Program-made: the position numbers and the translations under genes
Notes under the pieces: model-generated
Database searches by the model: none
What the model saw: the letters and a program-made list of their open reading frames with translations, nothing else
Told to the model about the DNA's origin: nothing
Source: Sphingobacterium hungaricum
GTDB taxonomy: Bacteria > Bacteroidota > Bacteroidia > Sphingobacteriales > Sphingobacteriaceae
Direction: 5' to 3'
DNA length: 64,000 nt
Assembly (NCBI RefSeq): GCF_015210005.1
Contig: NZ_MU158698.1
Coordinates: 812,460-876,459, forward strand
In this document: piece by piece, positions 29,025-37,743 of the stretch
Layout of the letters: every line of letters starts with the position of its first letter
Numbering within the stretch: position 1 is the first letter of the stretch

Positions 29025-29570
29025 TTATTCTTTTTCTACTTGCATGTAGTTTAACTCCAGCGGTGTTTTTCTTCCGAAAACTTTCACCATCACGGTTAAT
29101 TTCTTTTTATCTTCATGAACCTCTTCAATTTCACCAGTGAAACCATTGAAAGGACCATCATTTACTTTAACCGTTTCTCCAACATAGTAAGGAACATTGA
29201 TGGTTTCGCCTTGTTCGGCCATTTCATCTACTTTTCCTAAAATACGGTTAACTTCTGCTTGACGCAAAGGAATTGCATTTCCTTCTTTATCGCCTAAGAA
29301 ACCGATAACGCTGTTGACGTTTTTGATAATGTGTTCTGTTTCTCCATCTAAAGAAGCCTCAATTAACACGTATCCTGGATAAAAGTTACGCTCTTTTGCA
29401 ACTTTCTTCCCATCACGCATTTGGTAGTATTTTTCCATTGGGATCAATACCTGAGAAACAATATGTTGAATTCCTAATCGATTAACTTCAGCATCGATAT
29501 ATTGCTTCACCTTCTTTTCCTTACCACTAACTGCACGAACTACGTACCATTTTAAACCTTGATCTGCCAT
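29025..29570 (-). CDS. nusG: Transcription termination/antitermination protein NusG
   Basis: 181 residues. The NGN domain begins KWYVVRAVSGKEKKVKQYID and includes NFYPGYVLIEA; the C-terminal KOW motif is VKVNDGPFNGFTGEIEEV. It binds RNA polymerase and links it to Rho or the ribosome. It follows secE by 25 bp and is the last gene of its unit, closed by the terminator at 28991-29022. In most bacteria rplK comes next; here the SMP-30 gene does. Confidence 0.97.
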   Translation of the reverse strand: MADQGLKWYVVRAVSGKEKKVKQYIDAEVNRLGIQHIVSQVLIPMEKYYQMRDGKKVAKERNFYPGYVLIEASLDGETEHIIKNVNSVIGFLGDKEGNAIPLRQAEVNRILGKVDEMAEQGETINVPYYVGETVKVNDGPFNGFTGEIEEVHEDKKKLTVMVKVFGRKTPLELNYMQVEKE

Positions 29571-29595
29571 ACTATATGTGCTTCGCTTACTAAAA

Positions 29596-29790
29596 TTAAG
29601 AACCTATACCGTATAACATTTCTAGCACTTGGCTAGATGCCTTATCCATCACAAAGATGACCAATGCGATAATCACTGAAGCAACAAGAACAACTATTGC
29701 ATTATTTTGTAATTGAGCCCAAGTAGGCCAAGTTACTTTTTGAGTAATCTCAATATAAGAGTCTTTTATAAAATCAAGTACTTTTGCCAT
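29596..29790 (-). CDS. secE: Preprotein translocase subunit SecE
   Basis: 64-residue single-span form: a short amphipathic N-terminal helix with the conserved EITQKVTWPTWAQLQN, then one membrane helix (IVVLVASVIIALVIFVMDKA). It stabilises SecY in the inner membrane. It is encoded between tRNA-Trp and nusG, a very conserved arrangement. Confidence 0.95.
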   Translation of the reverse strand: MAKVLDFIKDSYIEITQKVTWPTWAQLQNNAIVVLVASVIIALVIFVMDKASSQVLEMLYGIGS

Positions 29791-29814
29791 TTTATAGTTT
29801 ACCTAATTTGTTAG

Positions 29815-29885
29815 CACGGGCACAAGGATTCGAACCCTGATCGAAGGTTTTGGAGACCTCTATTCTACCATTGAACTATGCCCGT
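29815..29885 (-). tRNA. tRNA-Trp (anticodon CCA)
   Basis: Complete cloverleaf on the minus strand: acceptor ACGGGCA / TGCCCGT with discriminator G, D-arm GTTCAATGGTAGAAT, anticodon loop CTCCAAA and T-arm AGGGTTCGAATCCTT. CCA is not encoded. Confidence 0.97.
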
Positions 29886-29981
29886 GTAGAGTTAAAAATT
29901 TAATGTTGCAAATATAGCGTTTCAAGGCTATCAGAACAAATTTTATTTATCTTTTTTTAATGAAACAACGGCTTCATTAAG

Positions 29982-30019
29982 AAAAAATAAGCTAATCAAT
30001 GTGAATTGATTAGCTTATT
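29982..30019 (-). terminator. Hairpin after tuf
   Basis: A 15-bp perfect stem (29986-30000 / 30005-30019) with loop GTGA, followed on the minus strand by six T. It should terminate much of the tuf transcript ahead of tRNA-Trp and secE, so those may depend on read-through. Confidence 0.85.
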
Positions 30020-30050
30020 GCAAGTTTGCTTATTTTAAACTATTTCTAGC

Positions 30051-31235
30051 TTAGATAATTTCAGTAACCTGACCAGCACCTACAGTTCTACCACCTTCAC
30101 GGATAGCGAAACGTAGACCTTTTTCCATAGCGATAGGAGAAATCAACTTAACAGTGATTGTAACGTTATCACCTGGCATTACCATCTCAGTACCTTCAGC
30201 TAATGAAATCTCACCAGTAACGTCTGTTGTACGGAAATAGAATTGAGGACGGTATTTGTTAAAGAATGGAGTGTGACGTCCACCTTCAGCTTTTGACAAT
30301 ACATAAACCTCAGCTTTGAAGTGATCGTGAGGAGTTACAGAACCTGGTTTACAGATAACCATACCACGACGGATATCAGTTTTCTCAATACCACGTAATA
30401 ATAAACCTACGTTATCACCTGCTTCACCATAATCTAAGATTTTACGGAACATCTCTACTCCAGTAACTGTAGATTTCAAGTTTTCAGCACCCATACCTAA
30501 GATCTCAACTGGATCTCCAGAGTTGATTACACCTCTTTCGATACGACCTGTAGCAACTGTACCACGACCTGTGATCGAGAATACGTCCTCTACTGGCATT
30601 AAGAAAGGCAATTCAGTTAAACGAGGAGGAATTGGAATGTAGTTATCTACAGCATCCATTAATTCCATGATTTTTTCTACCCACTCAGGCTCTCCGTTTA
30701 AAGCACCTAAAGCAGATCCTTTGATTACAGGGATATCATCACCTGGATATTCGTAGAAAGATAATAATTCACGAACTTCCATTTCAACTAAGTCTAATAA
30801 TTCTTCATCATCAACTAAGTCAGTTTTGTTCATAAATACTACTAACGCAGGAACACCTACTTGGCGAGCCAATAAGATGTGCTCACGAGTTTGAGGCATA
30901 GGACCATCAGTTGCCGCAACAACGATAATCGCGCCATCCATTTGAGCCGCACCAGTAACCATGTTTTTCACATAATCCGCGTGACCTGGACAGTCAACGT
31001 GAGCGTAGTGACGGTTAGCTGTTGAATATTCTACGTGTGCTGTGTTAATAGTGATACCACGTTCTTTTTCTTCAGGAGCAGAGTCAATTGAATCAAATGA
31101 ACGTGCTTCTGATAAACCTTTATCAGCCAATACTTTAGTGATAGCTGCCGTAGTAGTAGTTTTACCGTGGTCAACGTGACCGATTGTACCGATATTTAAG
31201 TGTGGTTTACTACGGTCAAATTTCTCTTTTGCCAT
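30051..31235 (-). CDS. tuf: Elongation factor Tu
   Basis: 394 residues. GTPase motifs are all present: G1 GHVDHGKT (19-26), G3 [10 protein letters not shown]4 NKTDLVDD and G5 SALGAL; domains 2 and 3 follow ([26 protein letters not shown] at the end). It delivers aminoacyl-tRNA to the ribosome. It lies directly after four tRNA genes in the order thrU-tyrU-glyT-thrT-tufB known from E. coli, so it belongs to the tufB-type locus. Confidence 0.98.
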   Translation of the reverse strand: MAKEKFDRSKPHLNIGTIGHVDHGKTTTTAAITKVLADKGLSEARSFDSIDSAPEEKERGITINTAHVEYSTANRHYAHVDCPGHADYVKNMVTGAAQMDGAIIVVAATDGPMPQTREHILLARQVGVPALVVFMNKTDLVDDEELLDLVEMEVRELLSFYEYPGDDIPVIKGSALGALNGEPEWVEKIMELMDAVDNYIPIPPRLTELPFLMPVEDVFSITGRGTVATGRIERGVINSGDPVEILGMGAENLKSTVTGVEMFRKILDYGEAGDNVGLLLRGIEKTDIRRGMVICKPGSVTPHDHFKAEVYVLSKAEGGRHTPFFNKYRPQFYFRTTDVTGEISLAEGTEMVMPGDNVTITVKLISPIAMEKGLRFAIREGGRTVGAGQVTEII

Positions 31236-31309
31236 GTTTATGCGAATTAGTAATTATAAATATTTCCTTTTAAATTATTCTTTACAAAGTTAATAAACTT
31301 ATTTTATCG

Positions 31310-31381
<72 letters not shown>

Positions 31382-31478
31382 TTTCTTAAAAAGCTTATTT
31401 ACAGATTTATGCCTCTATTTTTGATTCAATTCTGTATCAAGAACATAGAGACAAACCCAATATTGTTTTTAAAAAATG

Positions 31479-31551
31479 AGCGGAAGACGAGGTTCGAACT
31501 CGCGACCTATAGCTTGGAAGGCTATCGCTCTACCAACTGAGCTACTTCCGC
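31479..31551 (-). tRNA. tRNA-Gly (anticodon TCC)
   Basis: Minus-strand cloverleaf: acceptor GCGGAAG / CTTCCGC, anticodon stem ATAGC/GCTAT around CTTCCAA, T-loop GTTCGAAC. Third in the four-tRNA run. Confidence 0.97.
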
Positions 31552-31605
31552 TTTTGTCTGCGATTATTAAGTATTGACTACCTAATATTCACAAACGGTT
31601 TTGTG

Positions 31606-31686
31606 TGGAGGGAGAAGGATTCGAACCTTCGAAGCCGAAGCAACGGATTTACAGTCCGTCCCATTTGACCGCTCTGGAACCCCTCC
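31606..31686 (-). tRNA. tRNA-Tyr (anticodon GTA)
   Basis: Class II tRNA of 81 nt with a long variable arm (TTGCTTCGGCTTCGAA region). Acceptor GGAGGGG pairs with TCCCTCC; anticodon loop CTGTAAA between ACGGA and TCCGT. Confidence 0.97.
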
Positions 31687-31712
31687 AGACCTGCGACTTT
31701 CGTCACATTTTG

Positions 31713-31785
<73 letters not shown>

Positions 31786-31965
31786 TTTTATAGTATTTTG
31801 TTAAAAACTAATCTTTTTAAGAACAGCTATCATTTTCGGATAGCGAGTGCAAAAATGAAACAATAATTTAACAATTGCAAATTTTTTGTTCCTTTTTTTT
31901 AGTTTGATTAACTTTTTTATTCTTCTTCAAATAACGAACCTTAAAGCCCTTGCTTTTTGGTGATG

Positions 31966-31996
31966 CAAAGATAGTTACTCTGAACACATTTCAAAA
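31966..31996 (-). promoter_or_regulatory. Promoter of the tRNA-tuf-secE-nusG operon
   Basis: On the minus strand TTTTG (31992-31996), 18 bases, then TATCTTTG (31966-31973), a good Bacteroidota housekeeping promoter (TTTG / TAnnTTTG). The rest of the 332-bp gap 31786-32117 is AT-rich with no gene. The same TATCTTTG box precedes rplK. Confidence 0.7.
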
Positions 31997-32083
31997 GTTT
32001 TTTATTCCCTTTTTCGCTCATTTCTATCATTCCCTTGATAAGCAAGCATATAATTTTCATTTTTTATGCTAAAGCTTTCCTCC

Positions 32084-32091
32084 TATATTTG
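32084..32091 (+). promoter_or_regulatory. Possible -7 box for the BamA-like gene
   Basis: TATATTTG matches TAnnTTTG and ends 26 bp before the ATG. The upstream -33 element is not clear, so this is tentative. Confidence 0.4.
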
Positions 32092-32117
32092 TCCGTTCAT
32101 AAAAATCAGAAGGCTCT

Positions 32118-33260
32118 ATGAGATCAACGTATATATTTTTTATTTTATTATTCTGTTTCAACATTAATTCATTCGCTCAAGAAAAAGATAATTTCATCAA
32201 AAAAGTCTACAAAAAATTCCTTTCTTCGGATAAAGACTCTACCCGCTCGGCAAGTTTTATCGCCATTCCAGCCGTCGGCTATGCGCAAGAAACGGGGGTT
32301 GAATATGGATTTGCGTCGACGTATAATTTCTACATCGATAAAAACGACCTGTCCAGCAAGACTTCCAACATCACGCTGATGGGAACATTGACAACGAAGG
32401 ACCAAAAGAACATCAAATTGGAATCTGATATTTGGACCAAGGGAAATGATTACCACATTATATCCGAATTGCGTTACCGAGACTGGCCTTTTAATTTTTA
32501 TGGAATAGGCTCCGACACTTGGTCTGCCGACGAAGATTACATCGGACAGCAATTATTCCGCATAAAAGCGGAAGTGGAGAGGAAAATAACTTCAACTTTT
32601 TTTGCTGGCGTGAATGTGAATTATGAACACTTACGGTTTGAGGATAAGGAATTAGGCGGAATTTTCGATTCCGGCTCGATGATAGGAAAGGAAGGTGGAA
32701 AATATGTGGCTTTGGGAGTTTCGGCACTATTCGACAGCAGAAACAACACAACCTATAGTACACAGGGATTTTACAACCGGATTAAATATGCCTATGCGCC
32801 AGATTTTTGGAAAGGCGAAAATTTCACGGGAGGACAATTTGAACTAGATTCGCGCGCCTTCTATACAATCAGCAATTCGCTAACGCTGGCTGGACAAGCG
32901 GTTTTTAGAAGCACAATGGGCCAAGATATTCCTTTTTACGTGTTTCGAGATTTAGGAGGCGACAATACTATGCGCGGATATTATTTGGGGCGCTACAAAG
33001 ACAAAAACTACGCAACGGTACAAGCAGAATTGCGCTACCGTTTTCATCCTCGCTTCGGCATCACGGGATTTGCAGGAACAGGAAGTACTTTTTCCAAAGA
33101 GCATGACCTACGCTTGGTCCCTTCTGTTGGGGGAGGAATCCGCTATTTCTTTAGCTTGGAACATAACAGTACCGTTCGTTTAGACTATGCCGTCGGAGAA
33201 AAACGAGCTGGAGAGAAAAGACAGTCTGGCTTCTATCTAAGCATCAGCGAAGCCTTTTAA
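32118..33260 (+). CDS. BamA/TamA-family outer-membrane beta-barrel protein
   Basis: 380 residues with a signal peptide (MRSTYIFFILLFCFNINSFA). There are no POTRA repeats; the mature protein is nearly all amphipathic strands forming the bacterial surface antigen barrel (for example YDVG-like blocks FYGIGSDTW and FDSRNNTTYSTQGFY). GGDNTMRGYYLGRYKD contains the MRGY version of the conserved L6-loop RGF/Y motif, and the protein ends with an aromatic residue (SISEAF), the usual barrel sorting signal. It is shorter than BamA itself, so it is likely an accessory Omp85-type protein. Confidence 0.82.
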   Translation: MRSTYIFFILLFCFNINSFAQEKDNFIKKVYKKFLSSDKDSTRSASFIAIPAVGYAQETGVEYGFASTYNFYIDKNDLSSKTSNITLMGTLTTKDQKNIKLESDIWTKGNDYHIISELRYRDWPFNFYGIGSDTWSADEDYIGQQLFRIKAEVERKITSTFFAGVNVNYEHLRFEDKELGGIFDSGSMIGKEGGKYVALGVSALFDSRNNTTYSTQGFYNRIKYAYAPDFWKGENFTGGQFELDSRAFYTISNSLTLAGQAVFRSTMGQDIPFYVFRDLGGDNTMRGYYLGRYKDKNYATVQAELRYRFHPRFGITGFAGTGSTFSKEHDLRLVPSVGGGIRYFFSLEHNSTVRLDYAVGEKRAGEKRQSGFYLSISEAF

Positions 33261-33742
33261 AAGCCATAAATCCAAAACGGATACCTCAGTTTGAAATTCT
33301 CTTTGCGCTGTTGAGGGCGATGGAAAAGCAATCCAAAATAATACAAATCGATGGAAACGTCAATTGCTGGATTTGAAATCATAGATTTCCATTTCTTTAG
33401 GTTTTCGCGGGTTTGATAGATGTTATTGACTTGAATAAAACAAGAGTTTTCTAAATAAGCTAAATCACTTTCTTTAAAATCACTTATGTCAATTATTAGG
33501 ACTGTATTTCTATCTATTGAATTAGCATGCAAGTCCGAACTCATTAACTTGCCTCCCAATTTTCTGGAAATGGCACGAGAAAGGTATTCCCCTTTACTGT
33601 GATATCCTGAACCTTTACCATCACGAACTGTGTCAGCAAAATCTTTGTTGTAAATAACGCTATCTGCCAATTCATAGACGAATGGCGAATGAGTCCCATG
33701 CCGGCTATTACTTGTTAAGAAATGATATAGAAATCGAAGCAC
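33257..33742 (-). CDS. Methyltransferase-like protein lacking the SAM-binding core
   Basis: 161 residues from a GTG. The N-terminus (FLTSNSRHGTHSPFVYELAD) and C-terminus (VNNIYQTRENLKKWKSMI, then DLYYFGLLFHRPQQRKENFKLR) match the two ends of a Bacteroidota class I SAM methyltransferase family whose members I recall at about 240-250 residues. The middle, where the glycine-rich SAM loop and acidic strand should be, is replaced by a short non-matching stretch. It therefore looks like an internally deleted derivative, though the frame is intact. The stop overlaps that of the BamA-like gene by 4 bp (convergent). Confidence 0.5.
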   Translation of the reverse strand: MLRFLYHFLTSNSRHGTHSPFVYELADSVIYNKDFADTVRDGKGSGYHSKGEYLSRAISRKLGGKLMSSDLHANSIDRNTVLIIDISDFKESDLAYLENSCFIQVNNIYQTRENLKKWKSMISNPAIDVSIDLYYFGLLFHRPQQRKENFKLRYPFWIYGF

Positions 33743-34219
33743 TGCTGTAAAAGTAAAAGTTAAAAAGTAAAAAGTAAAAATTCAAAAGTAAAAAATGTGA
33801 AAAGGCTGATATAGTAGTTAGTATCTAGTATTTAGATAAGCGCGTTATCTCTGCGAAGCTCAGCGACTCCTCCGCGGAACTCTGTGTCTAACCTTTCCAA
33901 AAAAATCTACAAATCCAAAAGACCGCAGAATGCGCAGAGAAGACACAAAAGACACAGAGAAAAATAAAGACTTTCTACAATAGTTCCCCCTTAGGGGGTT
34001 AGGGGGATTTAACTCAGCGAAACTCAGCGACTTCTCCGCGAATCGCTGTGTCTAACCTTTCTAAAAAACACCTCGAAAATGATTTAACTATCAGGATTAG
34101 GACAAATTATTCACATCCAAAAGACCACAGAATCCGCAGAGAAGGCACAAAAGACACAGAGGTAGGAAAATATTAAAAATCAGCACTCTTTGATTTTAAA
34201 AATCAGTGTTTTTCACTAA
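33743..34219. repeat. Repeat-filled spacer: two long palindromes and one C/G-rich element
   Basis: No gene. Holds AAAGTAAAAATTCAAAAG-type A-rich repeats (33745-33800), 'CTCTGTGTC' palindromes at 33841-33962 and 34012-34164, and one TTCCCCCTTAGGGGGTTAGG element at 33984-34008. The two palindromes share long near-identical blocks such as GACTTCTCCGCGAATCGC seen again at 34843. Confidence 0.75.
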
Positions 34220-34498
34220 TTACTTGTCTTCATAATGTCCATGGGCGGAGATTACTAACACAATCACTTTGTTGTGTTCAATCCGGTAAATCAGCCTATG
34301 CTTCCTGTTTATCCTTCTTGACCAAGTAGGAATTGCATAATGTTTTAATCTCTCAGGTGTTCCAGTTCCAGTAGAAGGATGTTTTCTTAACTCGTCAAAT
34401 AAAATATTGATTTTGCGAAGGGTTACATAATCTCCAGCTAACTTATGCCTTTCTATGTCAGCTATTGCATCTGTCGTCAACTGAATTTCATAAGTCAT
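34220..34498 (-). CDS. YoeB/Txe-type mRNA-interferase toxin
   Basis: 92 residues of the RelE fold. The YoeB hallmark block is intact: HPSTGTGTPERLKHY, TWSRRINRKHRLIYRI and the ending SAHGHYEDK. Residues equivalent to the YoeB active site are Glu49, Arg68, His88 and Tyr89, so the toxin should be active as a ribosome-dependent endoribonuclease. Its start overlaps the antitoxin stop by 4 bp, the normal coupled arrangement. Confidence 0.9.
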   Translation of the reverse strand: MTYEIQLTTDAIADIERHKLAGDYVTLRKINILFDELRKHPSTGTGTPERLKHYAIPTWSRRINRKHRLIYRIEHNKVIVLVISAHGHYEDK

Positions 34499-34719
34499 AG
34501 ACCTAAAAACTCCTTTTGTTTGTCTTCTGATAAACTAATTACTTCCCCTTGCTCAGCTTGCAGAATAGAATGGTCAAGTTTTGCATAAAACTCCTTTTCC
34601 GAAAGAAGAACACCTTCATCAGCTTTGCTGATTTCATAAGGAACATTCATTTCCTCCAACATTGATTTTATCAATGCTTTCTGATTTTCATTTTCAGGAT
34701 AAATTGTAATGCTTTCCAT
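34495..34719 (-). CDS. Antitoxin of the YoeB-type pair (DUF2683-like)
   Basis: 74 residues, acidic, located directly upstream of the toxin with a 4-bp overlap. The short N-terminal strand MESITIYPENENQ and helices KALIKSMLEEMNVPYEIS resemble the DUF2683 antitoxins of Bacteroidota rather than the YefM/Phd type. The C-terminal helix ILQAEQGEVISLSEDKQKEF probably wraps the toxin. The pair would repress its own promoter, but no operator is evident upstream. Confidence 0.8.
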   Translation of the reverse strand: MESITIYPENENQKALIKSMLEEMNVPYEISKADEGVLLSEKEFYAKLDHSILQAEQGEVISLSEDKQKEFLGL

Positions 34720-35034
34720 GTTGACATTTTTATAAATCGCTACTACAAAAATAATGAAATAAAATAGCTAAAACCAATTGACTATAGCTTTGATTTAAGC
34801 AAAATGTTTGTGATTTTTTCTAAAAAACTCTGCGAAACTCAGCGACTTCTCCGCGAATCGCTGTGTCTAACCTTTCTAAAACAACTCGATAATGATTTAA
34901 CTATCAGGATTAGGACAAATTATTCAAATCCAAAAGACCGCGGAATGCGCAGAGAATGCACGAAAGGCACAGAGTAACCAATCACCCCAATAACACGCTC
35001 TACATTTTTTGAATTTTTACTTTTTAATTTTTAC
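34720..35034. repeat. Spacer with one long 'CTCTGTGTC' palindrome
   Basis: No gene. The palindrome lies at 34822-34977, with arms around CTCTGCGAAACTCAGCGAC and GACCGCGGAATGCGCAGAG. The remaining sequence is AT-rich and featureless. Confidence 0.75.
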
Positions 35035-36360
35035 TTATTTAACAAAATTCAGCGTAAACGAACTTCCTTTCCCCTCTTCGCTTTGCACAAAAACATTTCC
35101 TTTATGAACCAGCATAATCTGTTTGGTCAGCGTCAGTCCAATTCCGCTTCCGGTTTTCTTTGTCGTAAAAAATGGCGTAAAAATCTGTTCTTGCAATTCA
35201 GGAGAAATCCCGACTCCGTTGTCCTGAATTTTCAGCTGTATTTTATCCTCCAATTCTACCGCGGACAGAATAATTCGCGGATGTTCAACGCCTTTAACCG
35301 CTTCAATCGCATTGAGCAACAAATTTATCAAGACTTGCTCAATTAAGTTGGCATCAATATGCAGAAGCATTTTGGTGTTCTTCACAATGACATCAAATTC
35401 AATTTCTTGGCGAAGCATGACAGGTTCCAACAGTTGGTTGACATTTTCCAACAGCTGAAGAATAGGAACTTCTGATAAGTTAGGCTGGTCGATTTTATTC
35501 AGCATCCGATAGCTTTTCGAAAACTGCAGAAGCCCTTCGCTCCTTTTCTTAATCGTCCGAACCCCCACTTTAACGTCTTCGAGTTCAGGGCGATTTTCTA
35601 TCGACAGCAAATGCCCGTGCATCGTGTCGGCCAAAGAAGAAATCGGCGCAATGGAGTTCATAATTTCATGCGTCAGTACACGCAATAATTTATGGTATGC
35701 TTTCGCCTCCGTTTCGTCAATGGCTTCATTGATATTTTGATAATGAACAATTCGAAACACGCCTTCTTTAGTTTCAAATTCTGAAGTCTGAATCAATAAT
35801 TTTATTTTTCCCTTGCTCGAATCAGCAGTTTCAATCTGTTGCTTTCCAATCTTTAAGGCAATTGTTTTTTCGTATAAATCCGGATGACGCTTTTGCAGGC
35901 CTTTAAGATTTCCGAGATGTGGAGTCTTAAATAAATTCTTAAACGCATCATTAATCCAAATCACTTTCCCGCTTTCCAGCTGATAGAACACAATTCCTGA
36001 ATCCAGCATATTGATTACTTTATTCAGGTATTGATTTTGTATTTCCTTGTCAGAATGAATGTTTTTAAACTCTTGGTTGATTTGGTTGAATGCAGTAAAT
36101 AATTTTCCTTCCAGTGACTTTTTATTTCGAACGGCGTAATTTCGAGTGAAGTCATGGTATTTTGTGGCTTCCGAAAAGTCAAACAACTGCTGGTACATCC
36201 AGAGCTGTTGTGAAAACCAATTGTAGAAAAGAAATAATGCCACAATAAACAAGAGAATCGCATAGGGATAATAGCCTTTGAAAAATAAATATCCGCATCC
36301 GATTGCGACCAGGAATAGCAATATAAATTTTAAAAAAGCGAGTATTTTGACGCGTTGCAT
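35035..36360 (-). CDS. Sensor histidine kinase (partner of the sigma-54 activator)
   Basis: 441 residues. Two N-terminal membrane helices (about 7-28 and 32-48) are separated by only a few residues, so there is no periplasmic sensor domain and the signal is probably sensed in or at the membrane. A PAS-like domain follows (about 112-210), then the phosphoacceptor His231 in RVLTHEIMNSIAPI. The ATPase domain has the N box VLINLLLNAIEAVKG, the G1 box DNGVGIS and FTPFFTTKKTGSGIGL. It starts 3 bp after the regulator gene. Confidence 0.93.
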   Translation of the reverse strand: MQRVKILAFLKFILLFLVAIGCGYLFFKGYYPYAILLFIVALFLFYNWFSQQLWMYQQLFDFSEATKYHDFTRNYAVRNKKSLEGKLFTAFNQINQEFKNIHSDKEIQNQYLNKVINMLDSGIVFYQLESGKVIWINDAFKNLFKTPHLGNLKGLQKRHPDLYEKTIALKIGKQQIETADSSKGKIKLLIQTSEFETKEGVFRIVHYQNINEAIDETEAKAYHKLLRVLTHEIMNSIAPISSLADTMHGHLLSIENRPELEDVKVGVRTIKKRSEGLLQFSKSYRMLNKIDQPNLSEVPILQLLENVNQLLEPVMLRQEIEFDVIVKNTKMLLHIDANLIEQVLINLLLNAIEAVKGVEHPRIILSAVELEDKIQLKIQDNGVGISPELQEQIFTPFFTTKKTGSGIGLTLTKQIMLVHKGNVFVQSEEGKGSSFTLNFVK

Positions 36361-36363
36361 GGA

Positions 36364-37743
36364 CTAAATGTTGTATTTCTCCAAACGTCTATAAAGCGCT
36401 GCGCGCGTCAGCCCTAATTCTTTGGCCGCTTTGCTGATGTTTCCATTGCATCGGTCAACCACGGTCTGGATTGCTTTGCGCTCTATTTCTTCTAAGTTCA
36501 ATGAAGAATTAGATTCAGATTTTGCATTTTCCGAAGGCATTTCGATTGGCGAAAACAAAATATCATCCGCCTGCAAAAACTCGTTGTCCGACATAATCAC
36601 CGCACGTTCAATGCTGTATTGCAATTCGCGCACATTGCCAGGAAAATGATAGCTATTTAATTTCCTTATGGCGTCCGCATCAAATCCAGATTTATTTTTA
36701 TTGTATTTTTTCGCGTAAAAATCCAAGAAATAAGTACTCAGCAATCCAATATCTTCTCCCCTTTCTCGTAGTGGCGGAACAAAAATCTCGACGGTATTGA
36801 TGCGATAGATTAAATCTTTTCTGAATTTATTTTCATTCGCCAGCATCTGAACGGGTAGATTCGTCGCGCATAGCAAACGGATATCAATTGGAATCTGCTC
36901 GTTGGAGCCCAAAGGAATGATTTTTCTATTCTGCAGAACCGACAGCAATTTGGCTTGCTGTTGCAATGAAATATTTCCGATTTCATCCAAAAACAATGTT
37001 CCTTTTTCAGCACTTACAAACCGCCCATTGCGGTCCTCGCGCGCATCTGTAAATGCTCCTTTTTTATGCCCAAATAATTCGCTTTCAAATAACGTTTCGG
37101 TCAATGAGCCCACATCCACTTTTACAAAAGCTTGTTGCTTGCGCAATGATTTTTCGTGGATTGCATGGGCAATTAAATCTTTCCCCGTTCCATTCTCCCC
37201 TAAAATCAAAATATTGGCATCCGTCGGAGCAATCTTTTCGATTTTATGAAATAAATCCTGCATAATCGCCGATTTCCCAATGATTCCGGCCTGTTCAGCT
37301 TCGCTGAATAACTGCTTGGGCTGGGATTTGGTAGCCGATTTTGTTTCTTGCAGAACGGTCTCAATCGTTTCGACCATGTGCTCATTTTGGAATGGCTTCA
37401 CAATAAAATCTGACGCTCCTTGTTTCAAGGATTTCACCGCCAAATCAACAGAACCATAAGCCGTTATCATTACCACCTGTATATCAGGAAATTTTTCCTT
37501 GATTTTTGAAAGCCAAAAAATCCCTTCATTCCCTGTATGCAAACTGCTTTTGAAGTTCATATCCAACAGCAAAACGTCAACATGTTGACGTTCTAAAATG
37601 GATACAATTCGTTCGGGATTCGGTTCCGTCAAGACGAGCTTGAATTTTGGTTTTAACAAAATTCGGAGCGCAGTCAAAACATCTTGGTCATCATCTACAA
37701 CTAAAACAGTGGCTTTTTTCATTCTTCCAGCTAATTTACTCAT
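36364..37743 (-). CDS. NtrC-family sigma-54-dependent response regulator
   Basis: 459 residues in three domains. The receiver has Asp61 as phosphoacceptor (LLLDMNF) with Thr94 and Lys116. The AAA+ domain has Walker A GENGTGKD (182-189), the sigma-54 contact loop as GAFTDA (229-234) rather than GAFTGA, and Walker B TLFLDE. A Fis-type helix-turn-helix closes the protein (NISKAAKELGLTRAALYRRL). It overlaps the tolC stop by 4 bp. The four paired GTNC-N6-GNAC dyads in this window are its probable binding sites, including one controlling its own operon. Confidence 0.95.
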   Translation of the reverse strand: MSKLAGRMKKATVLVVDDDQDVLTALRILLKPKFKLVLTEPNPERIVSILERQHVDVLLLDMNFKSSLHTGNEGIFWLSKIKEKFPDIQVVMITAYGSVDLAVKSLKQGASDFIVKPFQNEHMVETIETVLQETKSATKSQPKQLFSEAEQAGIIGKSAIMQDLFHKIEKIAPTDANILILGENGTGKDLIAHAIHEKSLRKQQAFVKVDVGSLTETLFESELFGHKKGAFTDAREDRNGRFVSAEKGTLFLDEIGNISLQQQAKLLSVLQNRKIIPLGSNEQIPIDIRLLCATNLPVQMLANENKFRKDLIYRINTVEIFVPPLRERGEDIGLLSTYFLDFYAKKYNKNKSGFDADAIRKLNSYHFPGNVRELQYSIERAVIMSDNEFLQADDILFSPIEMPSENAKSESNSSLNLEEIERKAIQTVVDRCNGNISKAAKELGLTRAALYRRLEKYNI

